Source: Rutidosis leptorrhynchoides (taxonomy: Eukaryota > Streptophyta > Magnoliopsida > Asterales > Asteraceae). From it: a DNA stretch of 64,000 bases. This document shows, in pieces, positions 23,360 through 33,420 of the stretch. The DNA lies in contig NC_092338.1 of assembly GCF_046630445.1 (NCBI RefSeq), positions 338,481,001-338,545,000 of the forward strand, written 5' to 3'. Below the pieces are notes generated by a model. That model saw only the letters and a program-made list of their open reading frames with translations. It was not told the DNA's origin and did no database searches. A program made the position numbers and the translations under genes. Within the stretch, counting starts at the first letter, position 1, and the number at the start of each line of letters is the position of its first letter.

Positions 23360-23983
23360 TTACATTTCCGTCGGCGCTAAACAATAAGGAGTTTTAGCAA
23401 TAGGGGTAGCCCCCGGAACCAACTCAATGCGAAATTCAACTTGTCTTTCCGCCGGAACACCCGGTAACTCATCCGGAAAAACGTCTTCAAATTCACTCAC
23501 CACCGGAATTTCACGAATGGGTGGTGGCTCATCACGAGTATCAACAACATGGGCAAGAAAAGCCATGCCACCACTAACAAGGAAACGACGTGCCCGTGCA
23601 AAAGAACATATCGACACAAGTCTCCTTCACTTATCGCCATGAATAATTAACTCTCCCCCACTTGGGGTTTTCACGCGAACAGATTTTTCATGGCATGCAA
23701 TATCGGCTCTATTATGATCGAGCCAATCCATACCAACAACGATATCAAAATCACCCAGAATCATCGGGATGAGGTCAATTTTAAAGTTTTCGGCACCAAA
23801 CACAACATCACAATTTTTACACACATCAACCACTAGCACCGTCTTGCCGTCAGCTATTTTGACTTCTACCGGACGACTTAACTTAGTTAACGGTTTATTA
23901 AGTTTAGGCACAAATTTTGGTGATACAAACGACAAGTTAGCACCACTATCAAAAAGCATCCTCGCCGGATTAGAGTTGACCAT
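23360..23983 (-). pseudogene. Tekay-like protease and linker to RT, two stops
   Basis: The protease part is 23983-23627 with active site LFDSGANLSFVSPKF and the flank LGDFDIVVGMDWLDHNRADI. The linker 23617-23360 carries IPVVSEFEDVFPDELPG. All pieces, with RT and Gag, are in one frame and are separated only by nonsense codons (about 23624 and 23357), which suggests decay by point mutation. Confidence 0.85.
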
Positions 23984-24010
23984 GAAAGTACCTGAGACAA
24001 CTTCGTTAGA

Positions 24011-24547
24011 TTATTTGGCTTCATCATTCGTCATCAAATAGTTGCGACACCTAGCCGTACACGCCGCCTTCTCTAGCCGCTTAACATTATCATTGCGCAA
24101 ATCGGGGCATTCCGGTCTCTTGTGCCCTTCTTTACCACAATTATAACAAGTGAGCTTGATTGTGGAAGATGGGTTGGTGCAATCACGGGCCATATGCCCT
24201 TTTTGTCCACAATTGTGACAAGAATAACGGAATTCTCCGAGAACACTCTTCTTCACACTACCGACACTCTCGGTTGCACCTTTACCCTTCTTGTTCGAAT
24301 GACTAGTAGCTTCGAACTTCCTCTTGCCAAAAGTAAAGCCACTCTTTCTCAACACAAGCGCCTCAAAACCTTTGGCCATATTGAACAACTCATCAAAACT
24401 CTTTACCACATTCACACTAATCTTCTCTTGATAACTATCATTAAAGATTCGATAGAAATCTTCTTTCAACATTTTATCATTCCCGACATACTCCAGGAAA
24501 AATTGGGTCTTGGACAAAAACACGGATTTGAGAGTGTTCAAATCCAT
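24011..24547 (-). pseudogene. Tekay-like Gag C-terminal with two zinc knuckles
   Basis: 178 codons with two complete CCHC knuckles, CHNCGQKGHMARDC and CYNCGKEGHKRPEC (spacing C-2-C-4-H-4-C). These package RNA in this family. A stop near 24011 separates it from protease in the same frame, and another stop lies upstream at about 24548. Confidence 0.85.
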
Positions 24548-25087
24548 CGACCCTTACCTCAAGGAACGTAACTCGTCCTTAAGCCTTGTAAGATCGGCCG
24601 AAGTTCAGTATTCGTCGAAAAACTCTGCCTTGAATTCATCCCAAGTGAATTCCATGCATTGTTCTTTACCATAAACTTGGATCTTTGCGTCCTACCACAA
24701 CTTTGCATCGCCCCTCATCATACTACACCCGTACCTTGTCTTCTTATCGAGAGGGCATTCATAAGTACGGAAAGCCCCCTCCATATCGGAGATCCAACGG
24801 ACACTCTTAAGAGGGTCTCTTTCACCGTCAAAGGTGGGAGGTTGAGAATCCTTGAAATTCTTATAGAAAAAGTCTCATCTTCCAACATTGTCCTCTTGAA
24901 GGACAACTTTAATTTGATCTTTTACTACGTTGACTAGTTGCTCGTCAATCGTATCTAGAAACATCTTCTTAACATCTTCTAGGAACGACGCATGATGACT
25001 TTTCAAAATGGCCTCAACCTTGGCCGTGAACTCGGGGTCCTCGCTTGTGCCCCCATTATCGGTGTCGTGTCCGTTTCTCATCTTCAT
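24548..25087 (-). pseudogene. Tekay-like Gag N-terminal, frameshifted
   Basis: The start MKMRNGHDTDNGGTSEDPEF at 25087 runs to a stop at 24875. Gag-like sequence then continues in a second frame (24906-24718) and in stop-interrupted form to 24548 (tokens such as WRGLSVLM in one frame and CMEFTWDEFKAEF in another). Compared with element B it has the capsid region, but broken by at least one frameshift and several stops. Confidence 0.65.
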
Positions 25088-25451
25088 TCTATAAAACGGA
25101 AGAGATTAAACATCGAAACGAAAAGACATAACACATATATATACACATATACACCTCAACACCTCATCTTGCTCAACAATCATCGTACATCGCTTGTTTG
25201 ACACGAATTGCACCCGTAATAATGGTAGCTAGTCATTATTACGCGAGCACTTCGCATTAACTCACTAGTACAACGTCTATCTCGCTTGATGATTGCAAAT
25301 ACAACACAAAACACTTAGCGCAAGGTTAGATCACATAAACCTAAGCACTAACGATTCCCGATCCGACCCGAAGTCCTACAAGTCCGGCATAAAGCGCACA
25401 CACAATAAAGTCTAAGTCTAGGCACCTATCTCAAGTCGCCTAAATCCCTTA
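25088..25451 (-). other. Leader of the minus-strand Tekay-like element
   Basis: Non-coding stretch between the Gag start and the primer site. It holds a short (AT/AC) run at 25131-25155. No accessory ORF or captured gene like those in elements B and C was found here. Confidence 0.5.
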
Positions 25452-25469
25452 GACCATGCTCTGATACCA
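25452..25469 (-). other. Primer binding site (tRNA-iMet)
   Basis: The minus strand reads TGGTATCAGAGCATGGTC, a perfect 12-base iMet-type core, two bases inside the LTR edge. Confidence 0.9.
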
Positions 25470-25533
25470 CTTGTAACAACCCGACTTCATTAATCCAAAA
25501 ACACCCTAAAAAAAAAATTCGGGGACAGTACAT

Positions 25534-25612
25534 CTGGACGGCGTCCAGAATTCTGGACGGCGTCCAGTAACGAAGGCTTGGACGGCGTCCAACCTTTTGG
25601 GACGGCGTCCCA
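25534..25612. repeat. Palindrome cluster 1 (GGACGGCGTCC, four copies)
   Basis: Four 15-bp palindromes: 25534-25548 and 25553-25567 (CTGGACGGCGTCCAG), 25578-25592 (TTGGACGGCGTCCAA) and 25598-25612 (TGGGACGGCGTCCCA). The outer bases change in pairs so that each stays a palindrome. Start-to-start distances are 19, 25 and 20. Confidence 0.95.
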
Positions 25613-26269
25613 ATGAACTGCCAGGTTCTGATCTCGGGTTCCAATTTACACAAGTGGAAATCCCGCTTCCCGAAACTTTTAAACGAAAACCCTTTTATTA
25701 CAAGTCATAATAAGTAAAACTAAGAGATTTCCATCATCAAAACAAGTTTTACATCACCAGGCCCACAAGCGCCCATTTTACAAGTTTCGTTCAAAATACA
25801 AGTTTCGACCTTAAGAGTTTAAATTCCAAACGACACCTAGAGCATGGTGTTTGGGGTTAAACTACCCAATCTCAGTCAAACTTCAAAAGCTAAACACCCA
25901 AAAGCATCCCCTATCAAAACAAGCGGGAGACCACTAATCCAATTGAATACCTTTGCCTTTATCCAAGCCCGAGCCTAAAAAGATAAACAACGAGAGGGTA
26001 AGCTAAAGCTTAGTGAGTGCAATAGTTATACATATACATATATAACCTACTTACTTGCATTACTTACACAATACCACGCACAAGCTAGCAATTCGACAAC
26101 TATGCAAAACATTATGCATATACCAATATCCGCAATTCACAACGAGCTAGCAATACCAATAGCATATAGTTCACAATTAAATATGCTAATACAAAATTCA
26201 TACAACCATGGTTAACCAATCGTACTAGGGAACGGTGTTCGTAAAAGACCGTCGGAGTTCATAACATCC

Positions 26270-26575
26270 ATTAGTGTTACTTAAACACCGCGTAATCACT
26301 AATCCCCCGGGTGATGTCTTGAACAACGCGACTAACTCACCCCCATGACAATGTGGCGTCTTGAACACCGCGACGATTCTACATGCCAATCAAAACAATG
26401 AGTGGTGCCTTGAACACCGTGGCATCCACTCCCATGACAATGTGGTGTCTTAAACACCGCGACAATACCACATGTCAATCAAACAATGAGTAGTATCTTG
26501 AACACCACGACAATACTACTCGTTACTTAGAATGTGGTGTCTTGAAAACCGCGACAATGCCACATTCATACTACA
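26270..26575. repeat. Hairpin-forming tandem repeat (about 58-60 bp unit)
   Basis: Five to six degenerate units of the type TGTGGTGTCTTGAACACCGCGACAATACCACATG. In each unit GTGGTGTC..GACAAT.CCAC can fold back on itself, and TGGTGTCTTGAACACC is itself a near-palindrome. It lies within the LTR. Confidence 0.85.
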
Positions 26576-27462
26576 CAAATAAATACATTATATACGTGCA
26601 CACATAATTATTCCACTCAACTTACGCCTTTGGTGAATTGATAAACCAAGCTCGCAACTTCAAGGTAACGTACCTATTACATTATGCACATATATCAATC
26701 ATTCATTCAAGTTGGTCAACCAACTTATTCGCCATTCTAGTGCCATTCGGCCCATAGTGCAAACGTGACCCATTTGCACCATTCATTCAAACACTAGGTC
26801 GGGATTATGTCAAACCCTTACCAATACTTCAATTATGGTCTTAATACACCTTTTAACACAAGGTTATCACATTTTCACACCCATTAACCCACTTAGGTCA
26901 TCAAAGACTCATTTGACCCATTTCAAGGTTAACACGCTCATTTGAGTCACTAACAAACCCAAATACACCCATTCACTTTAAACACTAAATGTGCTAGTGA
27001 TTTACTAACATTTAAGACCCATAAACACAACTTAACATTTCAAAACCCTGGGTTAGTCGTCTGTGAGTCCTCATGACCCAAACTTACCCAAAAACCCTCA
27101 AATCACTAGCAAATGGGTTTTATGCTCATCTATAACCCAAACCCTAACCCCTTAACAATTTAAAACAAGGAAATCAAGGTTAAGACTTACCACTACAATC
27201 AAAATGTAGCTAGTGAGGAGATGAACAACTTTAATACTCGAGCTCTAACCCGAAACAAGTTTCTTCCTCTTCGATTTGAGCTTTTTCACACAAGAATCAC
27301 TCTCACTCTCTAGAATTTAAGTGGAAGGGGTGTGGTGGTTGTAGATGGAGTAAATGATGCTCCAAAAACTGATAAAGAGGTTTAAATTTGGTCCCCATGT
27401 GAAATTACCAAAATACCCATTTAAATATCTAAAAAAACAATACAGCTGGCCCGCCAGACCAT

Positions 27463-27541
27463 TTGGATGGCGTCCAAACAGTCTGGACGGCGTCCAGTCC
27501 TTCACACTGGGACGGTGTCCCATATTCTGGACGGCGTCCCA
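27463..27541. repeat. Palindrome cluster 2 (GGACGGCGTCC, four copies)
   Basis: 27463-27477 (TTGGATGGCGTCCAA), 27483-27497 (CTGGACGGCGTCCAG), 27508-27522 (TGGGACGGTGTCCCA) and 27527-27541 (CTGGACGGCGTCCCA). Spacings are 20, 25 and 19, the mirror order of cluster 1, and the middle gaps of the two clusters share CCTTC when one is reversed. Cluster 2 therefore looks like an inverted copy of cluster 1, 1.9 kb away in the same LTR. Confidence 0.9.
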
Positions 27542-28094
27542 ACCTTCTGTGAAAACAGGATCTTACATAAAATTTATTAAATAAAATTTAAATCACTATC
27601 CGCGCTCGATCTTACGTAAAATATAAAATGTATTAAAATTTAATAATTAGATCTTAAATACATTTCTAATAAGTCTGAAATTTATATAACTCATTTTCGG
27701 ATCACCGTTTATTTTAAAATCATATAAGTTCGTATTAAACTAGTTTAATATCTATCGAAACATCAAACGAGTATTACAATCCTTTAATATTTATTTTTAA
27801 TATACTTTATAGATATGTTTTAAATAATTATTATTGTATATTGTTTTATTTTACATAGTTAATTCTAATATAATACATTTCAAATTATTATTTATATATA
27901 TTTAAATATATACGTAACTATTTACAATTAGTTGTTCGTGAATCGTCGGGAATGGTCGAAGGTCAATTGAATATATAATAACAGTTCAAAAATTTTGAGA
28001 CTCAACATTACAGACTTTGCTTATCGTGTCAGAATTATGAAATCATTTAGAGAATTAATGTTCAAAATAAGTCGAAATTTTCCGGGTCATGACA

Positions 28095-28971
28095 CCATAC
28101 ACTCAAATTCGGGTCAAATGGGTCGAGCTTTCAGGTCAATTGGATCTTGAGAAAAATTAAGCCTAACAATGTAAATCAAAATCTAAAAAAAAGATCCAAA
28201 TGGGTTTCTCTCCAACGTATTGAGTCCTATAAAAAAATGAAGGAACATATCTAATGAGTATCAATACTCAAAGATCAACAAATAGAAATAGGTATAATGA
28301 GTTTTGTGAATGGGTCAAATGGATCGAACATAAAAAGTTTCATCCGTCAAAAATTCATGAAAGCATTCATGGTTATATCATTTATTATGTATATTAACAG
28401 TTCTTATGTATATATAATATATAATAATAACTCAAATAATGTAATAAATGTAAAAAAAAAAAAGTGATGTAACCCATTTGACCCAACTGACCTATGACCC
28501 GTTTCGACCCGTTACCCAAACCGACCCAACCTGACCCATTTTGAACCATTTAAAAAATTGACCCATTTGACCTATGACCCATTTCAACCCAAAACCATTT
28601 TGACCCGTTACCAAAACCGACCCAACCTGACCCGTTTGCCGGACATATGTTAAACACTCAACTAACATGCAAAATTCGTATGTAATGTCTAATATAAAGT
28701 TTTGTGGGTTGGGGTGCATAGAAACTATGAAAGGTGTGAAATGAGATAAGTACAAACGAGCTAGATCCCAATTGGAGTTCGTATGTAGTGCTAATAGACG
28801 GGCTTTTGAGAAAGCGAATAAAATCATGTCAAAATGAAGGCTCAGCTACAATATTCGAGATTTATAAAGAGAGAATAGAGAAGAAATAAAGAGAGAGCAA
28901 AAGAGGAGGAGTAAGATTTTATGAAAGAAAATATTACACTAGAGTCATCATGCCACTACAGCTAAATATGC
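28095..28971. other. Intergenic, with degenerate GACCC repeats
   Basis: 28474-28640 holds two copies of an about 85-bp unit made of GACCC/GACCTATGACCC motifs. The remainder is AT-rich without genes. Confidence 0.6.
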
Positions 28972-29050
28972 AAATAATAAATCAGCATTTCGGATTTACA
29001 CCAAGGCTAAATCTGATTACTCGGTCAATATTCATACGGCCATGTTGATC
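28972..29050 (+). pseudogene. Relic of an EUL-lectin exon
   Basis: Translation gives NKSAFRIYTKAKSDYSV, which matches NKPTVRFYSKAKSDYSV of the intact lectin gene downstream (codons around 29890-29945). Nucleotide similarity extends from AATAATAAA to GGCCATG/GGTCATG. No further exons of this copy were seen, so it is a truncated duplicate about 0.9 kb upstream of the functional exon. Confidence 0.75.
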
Positions 29051-29599
29051 TATCTTAAACCAACCAACCATTTTGCTCATATATGAAAATTAATTATAAT
29101 TTATAATGTTTCTTAATCCTTTCACTTTTGAATCTTTTACTATGCACCCTATTTTTTTTTTTTTTTTTTTTAATTATTTTCAATTCCTTTCACATTTTAA
29201 CTTTATTTTGTTCTTTACCCTTTCACTTTTAAATCTTTTACCATCCATTGTAAAAATTCTTACTTACATTTTTTCGCTAACCATTTTTCCAATCTTAAAA
29301 AAATCTCTAACTTTGTTTCTAAAAATACGTACGCATGTTTGTTTTGTTCGATCGCCTTTTGTTTCTTGAATTACGTTTCTTTATTAGCGTTAAATTGTTA
29401 TTTTAATTATCAAATATGATGATACACCAAACACATAACACAAAATAATCATTAAACTATTGTGTTTTCTAACATTATAATTATAATTAAAATTAAATAT
29501 TAAATATATAAGACGTTTTATACAATTAATTGATATTACGATACGAAACGATTTTTTATTAAATAAAACGCATAATTAATTTTTCAATTAAGTCCCCCT

Positions 29600-29733
29600 G
29601 CGTGGCATACGTGGCACATATTCTCACCTGGTTTTATATTTTCCCTCACCGGCCAAAATCAAGATCTTTCACCATCACTTCCTTAATTTTTCCAACTTCA
29701 AAAACAAACTTAACCCAACCACTAATCACAAAA
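29600..29733 (+). promoter_or_regulatory. Putative promoter of the lectin gene
   Basis: A TATA-like TTTTATATTTT lies about 100 bp before the ATG (near 29633). Just upstream are two CGTGGCA repeats (29601-29614), of which TACGTGGCAC matches the ABA-responsive core ACGTGGC. EULS3-type lectins are known as ABA- and stress-responsive, so the match is suggestive only. Confidence 0.4.
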
Positions 29734-31562
29734 ATGGATCGTCACCATCACAACACTCCACCTTACCACCAACCACCACCACCACCGGTCCACCATCAAC
29801 CACCGCCACCGGTCCACCATCAGCCACCACCACCAGCAGTGCACCATGTATCTCACCAAACCACCCACCACACTCCACCTAAATACACCGATAATAAACC
29901 AACAGTTAGGTTTTATAGTAAGGCCAAATCTGATTACTCTGTTACCATCCGTAACGGTCATGTTGTTCTTGCACCTACCAACCCATCTGATCATCATCAG
30001 GTACACTTACCCCTTTACAATTAAGTTTCCAATACACAAAAATCAAACATACACTAGCTAATTGTCACATCACATGTTAGCTTGACCCCTGTAAAGTTCA
30101 CACACTTCTTCAAATATAATGTAAAAATCGCCAATTTGGTAGTAGTTATCTTGTAAAATTGACCAAAGGGCCTTTGGCCTAGCTGTATCGAGGATCCTTC
30201 TGACCTTGAGGTCATGGGTTCGAGTTCGAGTGCTGTTTAAGACATTAATTGTGTAAAAGTAGGTAGGGTGTGTGGGTTTGTCGTTATGTAAAAAATCTTG
30301 TAATTGATAGTACACACTATTTAGTAGTTATTAAGGCCCTGTTTGGCTCATGGAATCCAATGGGATTCCGGCGGAATTGGAATTGAATCTAGACACGATG
30401 CTTGTCTAAATTCAATTCCAATTCTGCTTCCGTGAGCCAAACGGGGCCTAAGATTCAGAAAATAGCTCCTGTACGTGTTCATGATATGTCTGAAACTATA
30501 CAATAGAACAAGTGACACCAACTTTGACTATTAAATCAGGATTTGTCCAAAACTGGTTTTTCGGGTTTAAATGGATCTGGTCATTTCGTTACTTTCGCTA
30601 GGGGCAATGCCCCTAAGATCCGTACATAGATTTGGTACATGACTGATTGATAGAGCGTGTTAATATGCTGTTATTCTAAACAGTTAACTTGCGTATTTAG
30701 TACGTAGTTTCATAACTTTTTTGTATATTATGCAACTCATAATTTGGTTGACTTGAATTAATACAGCATTGGATAAAGGAAGAGAAGTTTAGTACAAGAG
30801 TGAAGGATGAAGAAGGTTTTCCCTCTTTTGCTCTGGTCAACAAAGCTACTGGTCAAGCAATTAAACACTCTGTTGGCGCTGAACATCCCGTATGAATTTT
30901 CATCTACAATCATAAATCGATGAATCTGATTATTGCATTTTCAGTGTTGATTAGTTTCAAGTGTCTTGGGTCTATTATGAATATTCATTCGCATTAGATG
31001 TTGTTAATTGTTTTAGTACTTCAAATGATTGGATGTGGAAAATTTTGACGGTTAATCTGTGGATGTTTATGCAGGTTCAACTGGTGGAATACAATCCAGA
31101 TAAGCTTGATGAATCGGTTCTTTGGACCCAAAGCAAAGATCTGGGCGACGGTTATCACGCAATAAGGATGGTTAATAACATTAAGCTTAATGTAGATGCA
31201 TGGAATGGTGATAAAGATCATGGTGGCGTGCGTGATGGCACCAAGATTTATCTTTTTAAATGGACAAAGGGTGATAACCAGAGGTGGACTACCGCTCCTT
31301 TCTGTAAGTTTCTTTACCCAAAACTTTTGAAAAAAAAATTTAATTTTCCGATTTATAACATGTTATTTTGTTAGATGGGTTTTATGAAAAGAATTAGCTA
31401 GTAGGTTAATTATAAAAAGTTCGATATAGGTTGGTCAAATTAAAAAATAATGGAAAGGTAATAATGGAACATGTGTGTTGATCAAATTAATTTGAAGATT
31501 CTCAATTTTAACAGCTGCAATAATCAATGTATTGATCTTCTAATTGTCTATTTTGTGCAGGA
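29734..31562 (+). CDS. EUL-domain (ricin-B-like) lectin, EULS3 type, four exons
   Basis: Exons 29734-30000, 30767-30889, 31075-31303 and 31561-31562 encode 206 residues. All introns are GT-AG (donors CAG|GTACAC, CCC|GTATGA, TCT|GTAAGT; acceptors ATACAG, ATGCAG, GTGCAG). Residues 1-60 are His/Pro-rich with PPPPVHHQ repeats. The single Euonymus-lectin domain follows (VRFYSKAKSDYSVTIRNG, HWIKEEKFSTRVKD, FALVNKATGQAIKHSVG, LDESVLWTQSKDLGDGY, IRMVNNIKLNVDAWNGD, VRDGTKIYLFKWTKGDNQRW). It ends TTAPF, like Arabidopsis EULS3, which ends soon after the same tryptophan. The family binds carbohydrate in nucleus and cytosol and is linked to ABA and stress responses. It has no toxic A-chain. The last intron splits the stop codon (T|GA). 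The N-terminal linker is shorter than in Arabidopsis. Confidence 0.88.
30150..30310 (+). mobile_element. Candidate tRNA-derived SINE in lectin intron 1
   Basis: An A-box-like TGGCCTAGCTGTATCGAGG near 30166 and a B-box-like GGGTTCGAGTTCGAG near 30215 have the spacing of a tRNA-type polymerase III promoter. A T-rich tail region (TTGTAATTG) lies around 30298. Plant SINEs of this layout commonly start near such boxes and end in short T/A runs. Exact ends and target duplications were not found. Confidence 0.5.
30335..30448. mobile_element. Tourist/Harbinger-like MITE in lectin intron 1
   Basis: 114 bp with terminal inverted repeats GGCCCTGTTTGGCTCA and TGAGCCAAACGGGGCC, flanked on both sides by TAA (30332-30334 and 30449-30451), the usual 3-bp target of PIF/Harbinger elements. 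The interior is also partly self-complementary (AATTGGAATTGAATC/AATTCAATTCCAATT). Confidence 0.88.
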
Positions 31563-32199
31563 TGTGTTTTCCTTTGCAGTTTCCGTGACTAGAAACTATG
31601 TGTGGTTTCATGTGTGAATGCACTATTATTGTTTAGTGAAATAAGTTGATGCTAATATTTATGTTTCAACCATCTTATATCTAAATGTTTTCATGATGTC
31701 TTTCTATATATAGACTCAATATTGCAGCTAGTAAGTGTGCGTGACACTTTGTGTCTATGTTGTTTTCTATATAAAGATATAGATATGGATATTAGATATA
31801 TGAATGAATATAATTACTATTAGTATTATCCTTGACTATATCAAGGAATCGTGTTATCGTGACTTTTTGTTTTTGGTTGTGTTTTCGTGTCTTGCTCTTG
31901 TATTCAATCGATTTCATCCTTGAGGCACAAATGTATTTTTTTTTTCCATCTAAAAGATCCCCAGCCTATGACCCAATTCAATTCGATTAGACTACATCAG
32001 ATCGATACTGAGTTAGAAATAGACCTTTAGAGCAGTTTGTTACAGTGTTATGAATAATGATCATGTATTCGGACAGATGATTTTGGAGTATTTCAGTAGT
32101 GTTAGCCAAAAAGTAGTGTTGTATTTTAACAAGGAATTAAGTTGCTAAATATAAGAAATGATGCTGTATCTTTTCATTAGGATGTGAATTTTGATTATC
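31563..32199 (+). other. Probable lectin 3' UTR and downstream flank
   Basis: Downstream of the split stop codon the sequence is T/A-rich and without ORFs. The 3' end cannot be set. No clear AATAAA is seen close by; AATAAG at about 31639 is a weak candidate. Confidence 0.35.
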
Positions 32200-32330
32200 G
32201 TGACTTGAGTAATCAGAAAACCGGTAAATGGATAGATTTTTCTGGTAAAAGAAAGGGATTGAACTCTGGTCTTTTGAATTAATAGGGAAGGCGTTAACCA
32301 CTGATCTCCAGAGGTACAACATTTTATGAA
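32195..32330 (-). mobile_element. Candidate SINE or tRNA-like relic
   Basis: On the minus strand GATCAGTGGTTAACGCC (A-box-like, about 32296-32312) is followed by GAGTTCAATCCCTTTC (B-box-like, about 32257-32272). The spacing of about 40 bp suits a tRNA-derived element. The flanks lack a clear tail. Confidence 0.4.
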
Positions 32331-32464
32331 TTTGTAAAAACATCAAAATCGAATGTGAAATCAACTGTAGAAAGTGTCATACTAAACGACCGCAAATGGT
32401 ACGGTTGTAAGGGAAATTAAACATGTGTGTAGCTGGCATGTTAACAACAACTTCGGGAATCCTG

Positions 32465-33420
32465 GGTAGTATAAATAGAGACGTAAAAAAACCAACAGGT
32501 AATTCTCTCCCCTTTTCTCCCTAGTTTCCGGTCGGAACCCTAATCTCTTTGTGGTGCCGCTACGCCTCCAGCATCTCGCAGGAGGTAAGGCTGGCTTTTG
32601 TTATCACTTGTTCTCTTTTCTTTTATTCCCTTTTTCCGAACCATTTTAATGGTTTTTCAAAGCTCCGGTCATCCTGCCATTTTCAACTCCGGTGGCAGGC
32701 AGTGAATGTCGTAAGCTCTTCACGTGCATTCTTCTTGCCGGAGTTGTTTTTCTGGTTGCGCTACTTGGTCTTCGTTCTCCTTCGGTTTTTGGGAGCTTGG
32801 TCATCATTTATTTTCTCGTCGGTTTTTTGGGTTGGTTGTCGTCGTATTTTACTCTGGCCGTTGGTTAGTTCGTGACTGGAATTTTTTTTCCCTGCAATTT
32901 ATATCTTTACCTTTTTTCAAAAATGGAGGTTTTGTTACTTTCTGCTTGTCGGATTCTGCATCAATTATGGGGTTTGAGTTCGGTGGACTTTTCTCGTTTT
33001 CTTTCTTCCTTATCTTCTAGTTCCCTGCCCCTCGGTCGCTTTTGCTACCTCGCTAGATTTGGACCGGAGTTACTGCTGGAAGTTGGGCCGGAGTTCCTGT
33101 CGGATTTTGACCGGTTGGCTAGATGGTTTCGTGTCTCATTATTCGGTCTGTTTGGTTGTTGTTTACATACGTTCCACCTTGCTCATCGTCGGTTCTTTTT
33201 CGGCCAGTTCTGATGTTGTTGCCGACATAGTTGAAAGGGCTAGGTTCTCTGAGAGGTCTCTCGGTATTTTCTTGACCCTATGTAGGTTGGATTCGATTGG
33301 CTAATGCTTTTAGGTGGTCATTTTGTTGGCGAGTGCATTTACGATTCTTTGGTTATCGGGAGTTCTTTTTAGTTTTCTGGTTGCATCTTAAAGACGGTAT
33401 TAGAGAATTCGGGGTGTAAC
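32465..33420 (+). other. TATA box and T/G-rich transcribed-like tract, unidentified
   Basis: TATAAATAGAG at 32471-32481 is a very good TATA box. It is followed by a CT-rich leader (CTCTCCCCTTTTCTCCC), CCCTAATCTC, and CGCAGGAG|GTAAGG near 32584, which looks like an exon end. The following kilobase is unusually GC/T-rich for this window and contains CCGGAGTT-type repeats, but long frames are low-complexity Phe/Ser/Leu-rich and have no recognisable domain. It may be the 5' part of a LINE or of a dead gene. Confidence 0.35.

Larger units (their letters stand above)
25472..28094 (-). mobile_element. 5' LTR of the minus-strand Tekay-like element
   Basis: Plus-strand ends are TGTAACAACCCG at 25472 and CCGGGTCATGACA at 28094, adjoining the primer site on the left. 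It is about 2.6 kb. It contains two clusters of GGACGGCGTCC-type palindromes (25534-25612 and 27463-27541), a hairpin-rich tandem repeat (26270-26575) and, on the minus strand after the second cluster, a TATA-like ATTTAAAT around 27421-27429 and a CT/GA-rich leader-like stretch (27290-27310). No partner LTR is in the window because the 3' part of the element is gone. Confidence 0.75.

Noticed and set aside
26270-26575. Possible CRISPR-like array
   Set aside because: Units are degenerate, spacers are short and similar, and the setting is a plant LTR. It is a minisatellite.
29722-30006. Minus-strand frame over lectin exon 1 rich in Trp/Val
   Set aside because: Mirror image of the His/Pro-rich codons of the lectin exon.
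29734-31562. Reading the lectin as a ribosome-inactivating protein because of the ricin-B-like label
   Set aside because: Only a carbohydrate-binding EUL domain is encoded. No catalytic A-chain is present in or near the gene.
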